Assembly: GCF_900200035.1 (NCBI RefSeq)
Contig: NZ_FZTC01000017.1
Coordinates: forward strand, 186,001 to 250,000
Length of the DNA stretch: 64,000 bases
Direction: 5' to 3'
Source of the DNA: Klebsiella grimontii
GTDB taxonomy: Bacteria > Pseudomonadota > Gammaproteobacteria > Enterobacterales > Enterobacteriaceae
Every line of letters begins with the position of its first letter. The first letter of the stretch is position 1. Of this stretch, positions 1 to 9,507 are shown piece by piece. The notes below the pieces were generated by a model, which was not told the origin of the DNA, did not search any database, and saw nothing but the letters and a program-made list of their open reading frames with translations. Made by a program: the position numbers and the translations under genes.

Positions 1-921
1 CCGCATCTGAAAAAAATCGGCATGCTGGTGCTGCCGCGGGTCAACCTTAAAGATGCTGGCGCGGTGCGGGTGGTGAAACAGATGGGGCCGGCGATTCTCG
101 GCGTCTCAGTCAGCCAGATATCACTGATCATTAACACTATCTTTGCCTCATTCCTCGTTTCCGGCTCCGTGTCGTGGATGTACTACGCCGATCGTCTGAT
201 GGAGTTTCCGTCCGGCGTGCTGGGCGTGGCGCTGGGGACCATTCTGCTGCCGTCGCTATCAAAAAGCTTCGCCAGCGGCAATCACGATGAATACTGCCGT
301 TTGATGGACTGGGGATTGCGCCTGTGCTTCCTGCTTGCGCTACCGAGCGCGGTGGCGTTAGGGATCCTGGCCAAACCGCTGACGGTCGCGCTATTCCAGT
401 ACGGGAAATTTACCGCTTTTGATGCCGCGATGACCCAGCGTGCGCTGGTGGCGTATTCTGTCGGGCTGATGGGGCTTATTGTGGTGAAAGTGCTGGCACC
501 CGGATTCTATTCGCGCCAGGACATTAAAACGCCGGTGAAAATTGCTATCGTCACGCTGATCATGACGCAGGTGATGAACCTCGCCTTTATTGGCCCACTG
601 AAGCACGCTGGTCTGTCGTTGTCCATTGGTCTGGCGGCCTGCCTGAACGCCGCGCTGCTCTACTGGCAGCTGCGGAAACAGAAAATTTTTACGCCTCAGC
701 CGGGCTGGTTCCTGTTCCTGCTGCGCCTGGTGATTGCGGTGATTATCATGTCAGCGGCGCTGTTGGGCGTGATGTACCTGATGCCGGAGTGGTCGCAGGG
801 GACGATGCCGTTCCGCCTGCTGCGTTTAATGGTGGTCGTAGTCGCGGGTGTTGTCGCCTATTTCGCCACGCTGCTGCTGCTGGGATTTCGCGTGAAAGAG
901 TTTGCTCGCCGTACGGCCTGA
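1..921 (+). CDS. murJ: Lipid II flippase MurJ (3' part)
   Basis: The reading frame is open from the first base and ends in TGA at 919-921, so this is the C-terminal ~306 residues of a protein of about 511. It closely matches the E. coli MurJ C-terminal half as I recall it, with several hydrophobic segments of the MATE/MOP exporter fold and the basic end KEFARRT. MurJ flips lipid II across the inner membrane for peptidoglycan synthesis and is essential in E. coli. The ATG at 22 is an internal methionine, not the start. A shared terminator follows directly. Confidence 0.97.
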   Translation, partial: PHLKKIGMLVLPRVNLKDAGAVRVVKQMGPAILGVSVSQISLIINTIFASFLVSGSVSWMYYADRLMEFPSGVLGVALGTILLPSLSKSFASGNHDEYCRLMDWGLRLCFLLALPSAVALGILAKPLTVALFQYGKFTAFDAAMTQRALVAYSVGLMGLIVVKVLAPGFYSRQDIKTPVKIAIVTLIMTQVMNLAFIGPLKHAGLSLSIGLAACLNAALLYWQLRKQKIFTPQPGWFLFLLRLVIAVIIMSAALLGVMYLMPEWSQGTMPFRLLRLMVVVVAGVVAYFATLLLLGFRVKEFARRTA

Positions 922-937
922 GCTGACTGAACGCAGT

Positions 938-976
938 AAAAGCCGCTCTGCAGTTGCTGCAGAGCGGCTTTTTTTA
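938..976. terminator. Bidirectional Rho-independent terminator, murJ / MFS gene
   Basis: A perfect 13-bp stem (AGCCGCTCTGCAG at 941-953, CTGCAGAGCGGCT at 957-969) has a TTG loop, a run of T on the right and a run of A on the left. It serves murJ on the plus strand and the convergent MFS gene on the minus strand, whose TAA (974-976) lies at the edge of the T tract. Confidence 0.93.
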
Positions 977-2188
977 TCTGACGGTTCGCTGCGCGGATAC
1001 GACCCTGGCGCTTTCCAGCAGGCGGATCCCGAGGGCAATCGCGCCGGTGATGACGGCCAGCGTCACCACACCGCTCCAGCCGGCCACAACATACAGTTTG
1101 CTTCCCAGCACTGAACCCAGCGACATGCCAATAAAGACGCCGGTGAACAGCAGCGCATTGAGACGACCGCGCGCCTGAGGTTCCAGGCCATACACCAGAT
1201 TCTGGTGAGCCACGAGGCTGGATTGCAGTCCAAGATCAAAACCGACGGCCGAAATGGCAATCAGGATCAGTTGACCATGCGGCGGCAGTGCAGGCAGCAG
1301 AAACATCAGGGCAAACGAAACGGTAACCAGCGCGGCCCCCATTTGCGTGACTTTTTCCGCGCCGAACTTGTCGGCCAGGCCACCGGCCAGCGGCGCGGCG
1401 AGCGCCCCGGCGGCACCCGCTATACCAAAACCGCCGGCTACCGCGCTGCCCATCTGATAGTGCGCCAGCAACATGACCGCAAGCGTTGACCAGAAAGCGC
1501 TGAAGGCGATAGAGAGGAATCCCTGAGCGAATGCGGCGCGACGCAGGGCCGGATAGCGTTTCCACAGATGGGCCATCGATTTCATCAGCTGCGGATAGCT
1601 CAGGGTTGAGTGAATCTCAAAGCGCGGCAGGACGCGCCACATCACCAGCCCAATTAGCGCGATGCTGACCGCCGCCGCCTGATACATCACCCTCCAGCCG
1701 AATAGGGCGCCCACCAGTCCGCTGACGGTACGCGACAGCAGGATCCCCAGCAGCAGGCCGGTCATCACCGTCCCCACCATTTTCCCTTGCTTGCCCGCAG
1801 GAGCCAGAATCGCGGCTGCCGGTACGATATCCTGCGCCATGGTCGCGGCCATACCGATAAGCAGGCTGACAATCAGCAGGGAGGTCAGCTGACCGGTGAG
1901 GCTGCAAAGTAGCAGAAGGACGGCCAGCGCGGCGCTTTTCATCAGGATCAGTTTCCTGCGGTCGTGACGGTCGCCAAGCGGGAGAAGAAACAGTATGCCC
2001 AGCGCGTAGCCGGCCTGGGTCAGAGTCGGAACCAGACCCATGCCCTCAACGCTCAAATGCAGGTTAGCCCCCATCAGGGGTAACAGCGGTTGCGCGTAAT
2101 AGATTGAGGCGACGCTGAAGCCCGCGCCCAGCGCAAGGATGAAAATAACCCACCCGGCGGCGCGGGTGGTGAGTGGAACTGGTGTCAT
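974..2188 (-). CDS. MFS transporter, putative drug/metabolite exporter
   Basis: A 404-residue, very hydrophobic protein with about 12 predicted membrane segments. It has the MFS motif A variant GDRHDRRK at residues 72-79, in the loop between segments 2 and 3, and YYAQPLL at 30-36 in segment 1. Both are typical of the arabinose-efflux-like (AraJ/YgaY-type) branch of the major facilitator superfamily. The substrate cannot be read from sequence. It is divergent from the LysR-type gene at 2298, a usual arrangement for a regulator and its target. It occupies the site where E. coli carries the flg cluster. A paralogue-like MFS protein lies at 55341-56570. Confidence 0.88.
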   Translation of the reverse strand: MTPVPLTTRAAGWVIFILALGAGFSVASIYYAQPLLPLMGANLHLSVEGMGLVPTLTQAGYALGILFLLPLGDRHDRRKLILMKSAALAVLLLLCSLTGQLTSLLIVSLLIGMAATMAQDIVPAAAILAPAGKQGKMVGTVMTGLLLGILLSRTVSGLVGALFGWRVMYQAAAVSIALIGLVMWRVLPRFEIHSTLSYPQLMKSMAHLWKRYPALRRAAFAQGFLSIAFSAFWSTLAVMLLAHYQMGSAVAGGFGIAGAAGALAAPLAGGLADKFGAEKVTQMGAALVTVSFALMFLLPALPPHGQLILIAISAVGFDLGLQSSLVAHQNLVYGLEPQARGRLNALLFTGVFIGMSLGSVLGSKLYVVAGWSGVVTLAVITGAIALGIRLLESARVVSAQRTVR

Positions 2189-2268
2189 GATGGATTCCTC
2201 TTAGAAGCGATGGCGCTATTTTTCCCCTAATCGCGCTGGCGCGGTAGATAGCCCGGTGGTAAAACGGT

Positions 2269-2285
2269 TATACGTTAAACGTATA
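2269..2285. promoter_or_regulatory. 17-bp perfect palindrome, probable LysR-type operator
   Basis: TATACGTT-A-AACGTATA is a perfect inverted repeat and fits the T-N11-A form of LysR-family boxes. It lies between the divergent MFS and LysR genes, 12 bp before the ATG at 2298. Placing the LysR start at the GTG of 2256 would bury this site inside the coding region. Confidence 0.6.
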
Positions 2286-2297
2286 GGCAAAATAAAA

Positions 2298-3233
2298 ATG
2301 AAGAGGCAAGAGCGTATAGATCGTATCGAACTGATGCGTACCTTTATTCGTATTGTCGAGGCCGGTTCTCTCTCCGCCGCAGCGGCGCAGATGAATACAA
2401 CCCAGGCGACGGTAAGCCGACGGCTTCAGTCACTGGAGGCGTTGCTTGGCGCAAAGCTGATTCTGCGTACCACCCACGCGATGAAGCTGACCGATGATGG
2501 TGAGCGCTGCTATCAGCACGCCCGCCAGGTCGTCGATGCCTGGCTGGCGCTCGAGGACGACCTGCGGATCACCGATGATCGGCCCGTGGGAATATTACGA
2601 GTGCGGGCGCCGCATGCGTTCGGTCAGCAGCAGCTGCTGGGGCCGCTGGTGGATTTTTTGCAGCGCTATCCCCAGCTGTCGGTGGAATGGATGCTGAACG
2701 ATAAGACGGTTGATTTCCTGAGCGAGGGTATCGACTGCGCGATTCGCGTGGGAGCGGAGGTGGATCCGGCTACGGTATCGGTATTGCTGGCCGAGGTTCC
2801 ACGCAGCGTAGTCGCGTCTCCGACGCTGCTGGCGAACTCGCCGCCGTTAAGCGCGCCGCAGGAGATGTCGATGCTGCCGTGGATAGCCATCAGCACGTTT
2901 TATCAGCACGAGGTGACGCTGCGGTCTCAGACGGATGAACAGATCGCCACCTTCGGTATCGCGCCGTGCCTGAGTACCGATAGCGTGCATGTCGCGCGTA
3001 ATACCGCGCTGGCGGGGCTGGGCGCGGCGATCGTATCGAGCTGGGCGGTCGTGGAGGATATCGCCGCCGGGCGTTTGGTGGAGCTGTTCCCGCAGTGGCG
3101 AGCCTCGCCGCTGCCGGTCCACCTCGTCTATCCCTGGGCGCGCTACTATCCGACGCGGTTGCGTAAGTTTCTCGATCTGATGCGCGAGGTCATGCCTCAG
3201 GTAGCGGGGATGCAGCGGCCGGAAGGGGAATAA
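2298..3233 (+). CDS. LysR family transcriptional regulator
   Basis: A 311-residue LysR-type regulator. It has an N-terminal winged helix-turn-helix (about residues 8-66, recognition region SAAAAQMNTTQATVSRR) and a C-terminal periplasmic-binding-like effector domain, the CrgA/DsdC-like type common in LTTRs with two alpha/beta subdomains. I chose the ATG at 2298 over an in-frame GTG at 2256. The protein then begins with the usual short lead into the helix-turn-helix, and a 17-bp palindrome just upstream stays noncoding. The upstream Shine-Dalgarno is weak. It probably controls the divergent MFS gene and itself. The effector is unknown. Confidence 0.9.
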   Translation: MKRQERIDRIELMRTFIRIVEAGSLSAAAAQMNTTQATVSRRLQSLEALLGAKLILRTTHAMKLTDDGERCYQHARQVVDAWLALEDDLRITDDRPVGILRVRAPHAFGQQQLLGPLVDFLQRYPQLSVEWMLNDKTVDFLSEGIDCAIRVGAEVDPATVSVLLAEVPRSVVASPTLLANSPPLSAPQEMSMLPWIAISTFYQHEVTLRSQTDEQIATFGIAPCLSTDSVHVARNTALAGLGAAIVSSWAVVEDIAAGRLVELFPQWRASPLPVHLVYPWARYYPTRLRKFLDLMREVMPQVAGMQRPEGE

Positions 3234-3261
3234 AAAAAGACCGGCCGCCAGGGCCGGTCTT
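3231..3261 (-). terminator. Rho-independent terminator of rne
   Basis: A 10-bp perfect stem (AAGACCGGCC at 3237-3246 with GGCCGGTCTT at 3252-3261) is followed on the minus strand by seven T. The T tract overlaps the stop codon of the convergent LysR gene. In the plus direction there is no T run after the stem, so termination of the LysR mRNA is less certain. Confidence 0.9.
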
Positions 3262-3268
3262 GTAGAGG

Positions 3269-6200
3269 TTACTCTACGGACTGCGGACGGGTAGGTCCGG
3301 CAGTGGCTTTATGCGTGGCGCTATGGCCGCCAGCAGAGCCTTTACCGTCAAAATCAAAGTTCGGGCGAACCCAATCGCTTTGACGCGGCGCTTCGGGCAC
3401 GTAGTCTGGTGCAGGCGCACGCGTCATCGGCGCCGTCGCGTGACGATTGGCGACCTTAACTACCGGCGCGGCTTCGACAGCTGGCTTAGCCTCAACCACC
3501 GGCTCCGCTACTGGCGCTGGCGCGGAAACGACAGGCGCTTCTTCAACAACCTCAGGCGCTTCTTCGGCTGCAGCAGGTTCGGCTACAACGGGTTCAGACA
3601 CAGGGACCGTTGCTTCCGGCTCGACGGCGTCTTTCGCATCAACTTCGACGGCTTCTGCGACAACGTCTTCGACTACGGCTTCATCGGCTTTTGCAATCAG
3701 CTGCGGCTGTTCATCTACCGGGGTGGCGATAGCTTCCGGATGGGTAGTTTCAACGACCGGGACTTCCGGTTCGTTAATCACCGCCACAGGTTCGGAGATG
3801 GCTGCGCTATCTTCGGCTGCTGCCGGCGCAATGACTTCAGAAACAACCGGCTCGGCGGCAGCCGCTGGCGTAATGATCGGCTCAGCCGCAGCGACGGAGA
3901 ACTCCTGAACCGGAGCGTCTTCCTGCTGCTGGTCCTGCGGACGAACCACCGGATAGCGGATCCACACTTTACCAGACGCCATTTCCGGCGATGCGCAGGC
4001 AACGGTCAGCGGCATCGGGGATTGCGTCGGGTAACGCTCATCACGGTAGCGACGACGGCGCTGGCCGCTTACGCGCAGGTGACGAGGCGAGCGACGCGAA
4101 CGGCGCGGCATGCCGTTAGATTCGCGGGCTTCACCGTTGTCGTCATGTTCCGCAGCTGTCTCAACGACCGCCGGCAGATCGACTTTTGCCAGTTCAGTAC
4201 GTGGAGCAACGGTTTCCGGCTGGACGACAGGCGCTTCGGTTACCTGCGCTGCGGCTACCGGCTCGACAACCTGCTCAGCGGCAGCCGATTCGAAACGAAC
4301 CTTCTGCGGCAGCTGACGCGGTTTACGACGCGGCATAGTCTGGACGCGTTCTTCCTGCTCGCTATCCTGTACGATTGGCTCTTCACGGGTTTGCGTTTTG
4401 GCTTCCTGCGGAACCTGACGTTTATCATCGTTACGACGACGATTACGTTCGCGGCGCGGCTGCTGCTCGTCGCGAGCTTTGCCTTTTTCGCTATCTTCTA
4501 CCGTGGTCTGGCGAATTTCGCGCGGCTCGGCGTTCTGCTGCTTCTCACGACGGTTACGGCGGTTTTCTTCGCGAGACTCCCGGCCTTCGCTATTCTCGGC
4601 ACGACTATCACGACTATCGCGATTATCCCGGTTGTCACGACGGTCATTGCGATCGCGGCGGTTGTTAGAACGCGGTTTACGACGCTCCTGCTGACGTTCG
4701 GATTTCTCTTCCGCTTTTTTCTCAACCTGAACTTCTGCCGGTTTAGTCTCTTCCGCGCCGGAGAACATATTTTTCAGGGCGCTGAAGAAGCGGGCAATCA
4801 GACCAGGCTGGGCCGGCGCTGCGGCCTTCGGTGCGGATGCGGCAGGCGTAACGGTAGCTATTGCCCTCGTCGGCTCTTCCTGTGCCGGAGCCGGAGGGGC
4901 TTCAGGCATGACAAAAGCGGCCAGCGCCGGTTGTTCCGGAAGCTTACGCTCGGCCGGCTCTTCATCAGAAGGCATGGCCATCTCTTCTTCGTGCAGTTTC
5001 GGCAGCAGATAGCTCAGCGTGGAGGTTTCTTCGCCTTTACGCACGCGCAGAACGGAGTAGTGCGGCGTTTCCATCTGGTCGTTTGGCACGATAATGACGC
5101 GCACATCGGTCTGACGGGTTTCAATCGCGCTTACCGCAGCACGTTTTTCGTTCAGCAGGTAAGAGGCAATCGGCACCGGCACGATAGCGTGAACTTCTTT
5201 GGTGTTCTCTTTCAGCGCTTCTTCTTCAATCAAACGCAGAATGGAAAGCGACAGCGATTCGTTATCGCGCACGGTACCCGTTCCGCTACAGCGCGGGCAG
5301 ACATGATGGCTGGACTCGCCGAGCGACGGGCTCAGGCGCTGGCGCGACATCTCCAGCAGTCCAAAGCGTGAAATATGGCTGATCTGGATCCGCGCTCGGT
5401 CCTGACGGACGGCTTCGCGCAGGCGGTTTTCCACCGCACGCTGATGGCGAACCGGGGTCATATCGATGAAGTCGATAACGATCAGGCCGCCAAGGTCGCG
5501 CAGACGCAGCTGACGAGCGATTTCATCTGCCGCTTCCAGGTTGGTGTTAAACGCCGTTTCTTCGATGTCGCCGCCGCGGGTGGCTCGTGCGGAGTTGATA
5601 TCGATAGCGGTCAGCGCTTCGGTGCTGTCGATAACGATAGAACCGCCGGAAGGCAGACGCACTTCACGCTGGAAAGCGGATTCAATCTGCGATTCGATTT
5701 GATAGTGGCTGAACAGCGGGATTTCCCCGGTGTACAGCTTAATTTTGCTGCTAAAATCCGGACGACCCAGCGCCGCGATGTGCTGGCGAGCCAGCTCAAG
5801 CACTTTCGGGTTATCAATCAGAATTTCGCCGATATCCTGGCGCAGATAGTCGCGGAACGCGCGCACAATCACGTTGCTTTCCTGATGGATCAGGAACGGA
5901 GCAGGGCGATTTTCTGCGGCTTTCTGGATGGCTTCCCAATGCTTCAGGCGGAAGCTTAAGTCCCACTGCAGCGCTTCGGCGGACTTGCCGACGCCGGCGG
6001 TGCGAACGATAAGTCCCATGCCGTCCGGCAGCTCAAGGCTGGCCAGCGCTTCTTTAAGTTCGGTGCGATCGTCACCCTCGATGCGGCGTGAAATACCGCC
6101 AGCGCGTGGGTTATTCGGCATCAGCACCAGATAGCTGCCCGCCAGGCTAATAAAGGTCGTCAGCGCGGCGCCTTTATTGCCACGCTCTTCTTTATCAATC

Positions 6201-6508
6201 TGGACAATAACTTCCTGACCTTCACGCAGCACGTCCTTGATGTTCGGACGACCATGAGAATTGTAGTTGGCAGGGAAGTATTCGCGGGCGATTTCTTTAA
6301 GAGGGAGGAAACCATGACGCTCGGCACCATAATCAACAAACGCGGCTTCGAGGCTAGGTTCTATACGAGTGATTTTGCCTTTGTAGATGTTCGCTTTTTT
6401 CTGTTCGTGCCCGGGGCTTTCGATATCCAGGTCGTACAGGCGCTGCCCATCAACAAGGGCGACGCGCAACTCTTCCTGCTGAGTTGCGTTGATTAACATT
6501 CTTTTCAT
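3269..6508 (-). CDS. rne: Ribonuclease E
   Basis: A 1079-residue endoribonuclease, slightly longer than the 1061 of E. coli, that starts mRNA decay and processes rRNA and tRNA. The N-terminal catalytic half has an S1 domain (about 35-125), the metal-binding aspartates D303 and D346, and the Zn-link cysteines C404 and C407 (CPRCSGTG). The C-terminal half is a low-complexity scaffold. It holds a membrane-targeting amphipathic segment (around [13 protein letters not shown]), an Arg/Asp/Asn-rich RNA-binding stretch (repeated RD/RE), long Ala/Val/Pro/Glu-rich linkers, and a conserved tail of the type that binds PNPase. These sites organise the degradosome with RhlB, enolase and PNPase. Confidence 0.98.
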   Translation of the reverse strand: MKRMLINATQQEELRVALVDGQRLYDLDIESPGHEQKKANIYKGKITRIEPSLEAAFVDYGAERHGFLPLKEIAREYFPANYNSHGRPNIKDVLREGQEVIVQIDKEERGNKGAALTTFISLAGSYLVLMPNNPRAGGISRRIEGDDRTELKEALASLELPDGMGLIVRTAGVGKSAEALQWDLSFRLKHWEAIQKAAENRPAPFLIHQESNVIVRAFRDYLRQDIGEILIDNPKVLELARQHIAALGRPDFSSKIKLYTGEIPLFSHYQIESQIESAFQREVRLPSGGSIVIDSTEALTAIDINSARATRGGDIEETAFNTNLEAADEIARQLRLRDLGGLIVIDFIDMTPVRHQRAVENRLREAVRQDRARIQISHISRFGLLEMSRQRLSPSLGESSHHVCPRCSGTGTVRDNESLSLSILRLIEEEALKENTKEVHAIVPVPIASYLLNEKRAAVSAIETRQTDVRVIIVPNDQMETPHYSVLRVRKGEETSTLSYLLPKLHEEEMAMPSDEEPAERKLPEQPALAAFVMPEAPPAPAQEEPTRAIATVTPAASAPKAAAPAQPGLIARFFSALKNMFSGAEETKPAEVQVEKKAEEKSERQQERRKPRSNNRRDRNDRRDNRDNRDSRDSRAENSEGRESREENRRNRREKQQNAEPREIRQTTVEDSEKGKARDEQQPRRERNRRRNDDKRQVPQEAKTQTREEPIVQDSEQEERVQTMPRRKPRQLPQKVRFESAAAEQVVEPVAAAQVTEAPVVQPETVAPRTELAKVDLPAVVETAAEHDDNGEARESNGMPRRSRRSPRHLRVSGQRRRRYRDERYPTQSPMPLTVACASPEMASGKVWIRYPVVRPQDQQQEDAPVQEFSVAAAEPIITPAAAAEPVVSEVIAPAAAEDSAAISEPVAVINEPEVPVVETTHPEAIATPVDEQPQLIAKADEAVVEDVVAEAVEVDAKDAVEPEATVPVSEPVVAEPAAAEEAPEVVEEAPVVSAPAPVAEPVVEAKPAVEAAPVVKVANRHATAPMTRAPAPDYVPEAPRQSDWVRPNFDFDGKGSAGGHSATHKATAGPTRPQSVE

Positions 6509-7205
6509 CGTAACTTACTCATTATTCTTACATTGACGACTAAGCTACGGGCAGAGTAACGCCTTACCGGGGGAAACCGATGGCCTCGTGTCTGTTTCAC
6601 GTCGCCAACCTCACGGTTGTCGCGCGCTTAAGAGGCGCAGAGTGTCGGTCGCCTGTATTTCAAACGGAAACACAGCGCAATTATCAGGGGAACTGCCTGG
6701 GATGTATCACCAGAGAAGATTCCATTTATACCCATCGTTTTTCACGTAGCCGGCGTGGCGGCTTAACCTGCTCATCTTAATCATTTGATCCAGATGAGCG
6801 CCGGGATATCCCAGTGTGAACGCCTTCCTGCGCCGTGAAATCCATAGAGCCTGTACCGGTAAGGACTGCAACCCGCAGCCCGCTAACTGTCTGAAAGATC
6901 AATACGTCTTACGCCATTGCTGCGTTGATGATCGGTCAGACAAAATTGGTCATTCCGCTAATTTCTTGTTCTAACAAGTTTCAGTACGGAATACTGCATC
7001 ATTATTCCATTGCTAAGCTTGTTATAGCAAGTTGACTTTCACCTTTTATCACCCGGTTACTCACAGTTTTTTCACCCGCGTATACAGATTGTTCTAATAA
7101 CAAACAAAACGATGATGAAGCATACGGTGAAATCCGGATGATGATAAATATAAGCATATAAAAATGAGTGGCGCTAATGCGTCGGGCTATTTAAAATCGC
7201 GCACC
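6509..7205. other. rne-rluC divergent intergenic region with rne 5' leader
   Basis: A 697-bp stretch without a credible gene. The half next to rne should be the long rne 5' UTR (about 361 nt in E. coli), which RNase E binds to autoregulate its own mRNA. A small hairpin-capable block (CTGC/GCAG near 6870-6885) fits that leader. The half next to rluC is AT-rich and holds three similar TTGTT...AACAA dyads, annotated separately. A 66-codon open frame at 6580-6780 inside the rne leader looks like chance. Confidence 0.6.
6965..7103. repeat. Three related short dyads in the rne-rluC spacer
   Basis: CTTGTTCTAACAAG (6965-6978), CTTGTTATAGCAAG (7018-7031, imperfect) and TTGTTCTAATAACAA (7089-7103) are alike and each is roughly self-complementary. 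They could be sites for one DNA-binding protein acting on rne or rluC promoters, or an AT-rich coincidence. No known regulator is recognised. Confidence 0.35.
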
Positions 7206-8159
7206 ATGAAAACTGAGATCCCAAGCGTAAAAATGGTTGCCATTGCTGATGATGAAGCCGGGCAACGTATCGACAACTTTTTGCGTACGCAGCTGAAGGG
7301 CGTACCGAAGAGCATGATTTATCGCATCTTGCGTAAAGGCGAGGTGCGGGTTAACAAAAAGCGCGTGAAGCCGGAATATAAGCTGGAAGCCGGCGACGAA
7401 GTGCGCATCCCGCCGGTCCGCGTATCTGAGAAAGAAGAAGAGGCGGTCTCTCCGCACCTGCAAAAAGTGGCCGCGCTGGCCGATGTGATTTTATATGAAG
7501 ACGATCATATTCTGGTGCTTAACAAGCCTTCAGGCACTGCGGTCCACGGCGGCAGCGGGCTGAGCTTTGGCGTGATCGAAGGTTTGCGCGCGCTGCGCCC
7601 GGAAGCGCGTTTCCTGGAACTGGTGCATCGCCTTGACCGCGACACATCTGGCGTTCTGCTGGTCGCCAAAAAGCGCTCAGCGCTGCGTTCCCTGCATGAG
7701 CAGCTGCGCGACAAAGGCATGCAGAAGGATTACCTGGCGCTGGTACGCGGGCAGTGGCAATCGCATACTAAAGTGGTGCAGGCCCCGCTGCTGAAAAATA
7801 TTCTGCAGAGCGGTGAGCGTATTGTGCGGGTTAACCAGGAGGGGAAACCTTCTGAGACGCGTTTTAAAGTCGAAGAGCGTTTTACCCATGCGACGCTGGT
7901 GCGCTGCAGCCCGGTAACCGGTCGTACGCATCAAATCCGCGTGCATACGCAATATGCCGGCCATCCCATCGCTTTCGACGACCGTTACGGCGACCGTGAA
8001 TTTGATAAGCAGCTGGCAGGCACCGGCCTTAACCGACTGTTTCTCCATGCGGCGGCGCTGAAGTTTACCCATCCGGGGAGCGGCGAGATAATGCGCGTTG
8101 AAGCGCCTCTGGATAATCAGCTTAAGCGCTGCCTGCAGGTTTTGCGTAGCGCCAAATAA
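7206..8159 (+). CDS. rluC: 23S rRNA pseudouridine(955/2504/2580) synthase RluC
   Basis: A 317-residue RluA-family pseudouridine synthase. It has an N-terminal S4 RNA-binding domain (about residues 19-80) and a catalytic domain with the signature HRLDRDTSG, whose catalytic aspartate is D144. It modifies U955, U2504 and U2580 of 23S rRNA in E. coli. I set the start at ATG 7206, matching the E. coli N-terminus MKTE(T/I)PSVK. The frame opens 42 bases earlier at 7164, but those extra residues have no counterpart I know. It is divergent from rne and convergent with the hydrolase gene, with no clear terminator between. Confidence 0.96.
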   Translation: MKTEIPSVKMVAIADDEAGQRIDNFLRTQLKGVPKSMIYRILRKGEVRVNKKRVKPEYKLEAGDEVRIPPVRVSEKEEEAVSPHLQKVAALADVILYEDDHILVLNKPSGTAVHGGSGLSFGVIEGLRALRPEARFLELVHRLDRDTSGVLLVAKKRSALRSLHEQLRDKGMQKDYLALVRGQWQSHTKVVQAPLLKNILQSGERIVRVNQEGKPSETRFKVEERFTHATLVRCSPVTGRTHQIRVHTQYAGHPIAFDDRYGDREFDKQLAGTGLNRLFLHAAALKFTHPGSGEIMRVEAPLDNQLKRCLQVLRSAK

Positions 8160-8171
8160 CCGCCATCAGGC

Positions 8172-9317
8172 TCAGGGCTTGAGCCACCTGGCAAGCCAGG
8201 GGAAAACCTCATCCTGCTGTTCTTTATAAAAGACGTGGCCCAGTTCCGGCCACGTCTTCGTTTCCAGCTTATCCTGCGCGTTTTGCGACCCCCACACTGT
8301 ATGCAATTTTGCGAAGGCATCGTTAACGGCTTCTGCCGGGAACAGCTTATCCTTGCCGCCGCTATAAATGAGCATCGGTTTTGGCGCGGCGATGCTGGCG
8401 ATATCGGGAATGTCGAGACGGCCGGATAAGCCTGGATGAAGCATATAAAAGGCCGATTGCCCGCGCAGGACGTTGTTGCCCGGCTGCATCAGGCCGCGCC
8501 AGGTACCAAACCAGGAGATAACGGCAGTCGCGGCCACTTTGTCAGACAGGGCGGCCAGTTGCCAGGCGCGAAAGCCCCCCATTGAGAAACCCAATACCCC
8601 GATGCGTGTATTATCCACCGCTGTTAAAGTACTGACGAAATCAACGGTACGCAGATCTTCATAGGCGACTTCACCTGCCAGCGAACGTCCAAGGTTAAAG
8701 TAGTTACTGGCCAGGGCCTGCTGCTGCTCGTAGACCATAGGCCCTCGATCTCCCCAGCCTGGGCTATCGATGGCTATCACGACGTAACCACGCTGCGCCA
8801 GTTCATCGCCGATGAACCGGCCGCTGAAAAATTTATCCGCCCACGCCTGGGCGCTGGCTAGCCGCGCGGCGTCACTCCAGGGGCGGATCAGCTTCTCCTT
8901 ACCAATGTCAAACTTTGAGCCATGATCGTGTAACAGGACAATAGCCGGGTGAGGGCCGGGTGATTTTGGCGTCAACATCAGCGCGGCAATCCTGTTATCG
9001 TCGGTTACGTTGAAGGCCAGCTTCTCGGCGATATAGGTTCCCCGGTCTTCTCTCATGAGCGTTTGCGGTGCGAAGGGGATTGTCGACGCCGGGGTCAGCA
9101 GAGACTGCCGAAGCAGCATACGAGCCTGCTGTCGCCATTGATTAAAATTATGAGAGTGGCCAGAGAGCCACGAGTCCGAGTAGGTCATCTGCGCTTTCAA
9201 CTGCTGCCACGAGGCGGGTAGATTGCCCTCTACGATGCCCTGGCGTTGCCAGTCATTGGCGTTGGCGCTGGCGGCGGCCAGCAGGGCGAGGGACAAAACC
9301 GTAGCGCGGGTAGGCAT
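8172..9317 (-). CDS. Exported alpha/beta hydrolase (dienelactone hydrolase-like)
   Basis: A 381-residue protein with an N-terminal signal peptide (about residues 1-20, cleavage near ANA-ND), so probably periplasmic. The alpha/beta-hydrolase fold shows a nucleophile elbow GFSMGG with S245, a candidate acid D323 (GGKDKLFP) and a candidate histidine H361 (ELGHVF). An HDHGSKFDIGKEK block around 130-142 recalls the Abhydrolase_7/acetyl-xylan-esterase-like group. The reaction and substrate are not known; esterase activity is the likeliest guess. E. coli, as I recall it, has no gene here between rluC and yceF, so this is lineage-specific content. It is read alone, with its own start 190 bp from yceF. 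Confidence 0.82.
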   Translation of the reverse strand: MPTRATVLSLALLAAASANANDWQRQGIVEGNLPASWQQLKAQMTYSDSWLSGHSHNFNQWRQQARMLLRQSLLTPASTIPFAPQTLMREDRGTYIAEKLAFNVTDDNRIAALMLTPKSPGPHPAIVLLHDHGSKFDIGKEKLIRPWSDAARLASAQAWADKFFSGRFIGDELAQRGYVVIAIDSPGWGDRGPMVYEQQQALASNYFNLGRSLAGEVAYEDLRTVDFVSTLTAVDNTRIGVLGFSMGGFRAWQLAALSDKVAATAVISWFGTWRGLMQPGNNVLRGQSAFYMLHPGLSGRLDIPDIASIAAPKPMLIYSGGKDKLFPAEAVNDAFAKLHTVWGSQNAQDKLETKTWPELGHVFYKEQQDEVFPWLARWLKP

Positions 9318-9507
9318 AATAGCTCCATTTAAAAATAAAACATCGTTTCATTATTTAATTGGATTGTAGTGGCGCTGGAAAAATAAACTGTGACAGGCGA
9401 TGCATTAATTAAGTTGGAGTAAAACAGGCTCCGCGCCGCCGGTCAGCGGCTAAAACGTTGCTTAAAGGCGGCTGACGGCCTCATAAAGAGACCACATGAA
9501 ATCGCGT

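Noticed and set aside
3311-5371. 686-codon plus-strand open frame antisense to rne
   Set aside because: It is the reverse-frame shadow of a GC-rich, low-complexity coding region. Its translation is Arg/Phe/Cys-rich with no domain and no ribosome site.
6580-6780. 66-codon frame in the rne leader
   Set aside because: It lies in the regulatory 5' UTR, on the opposite strand to rne, with no ribosome site or family.
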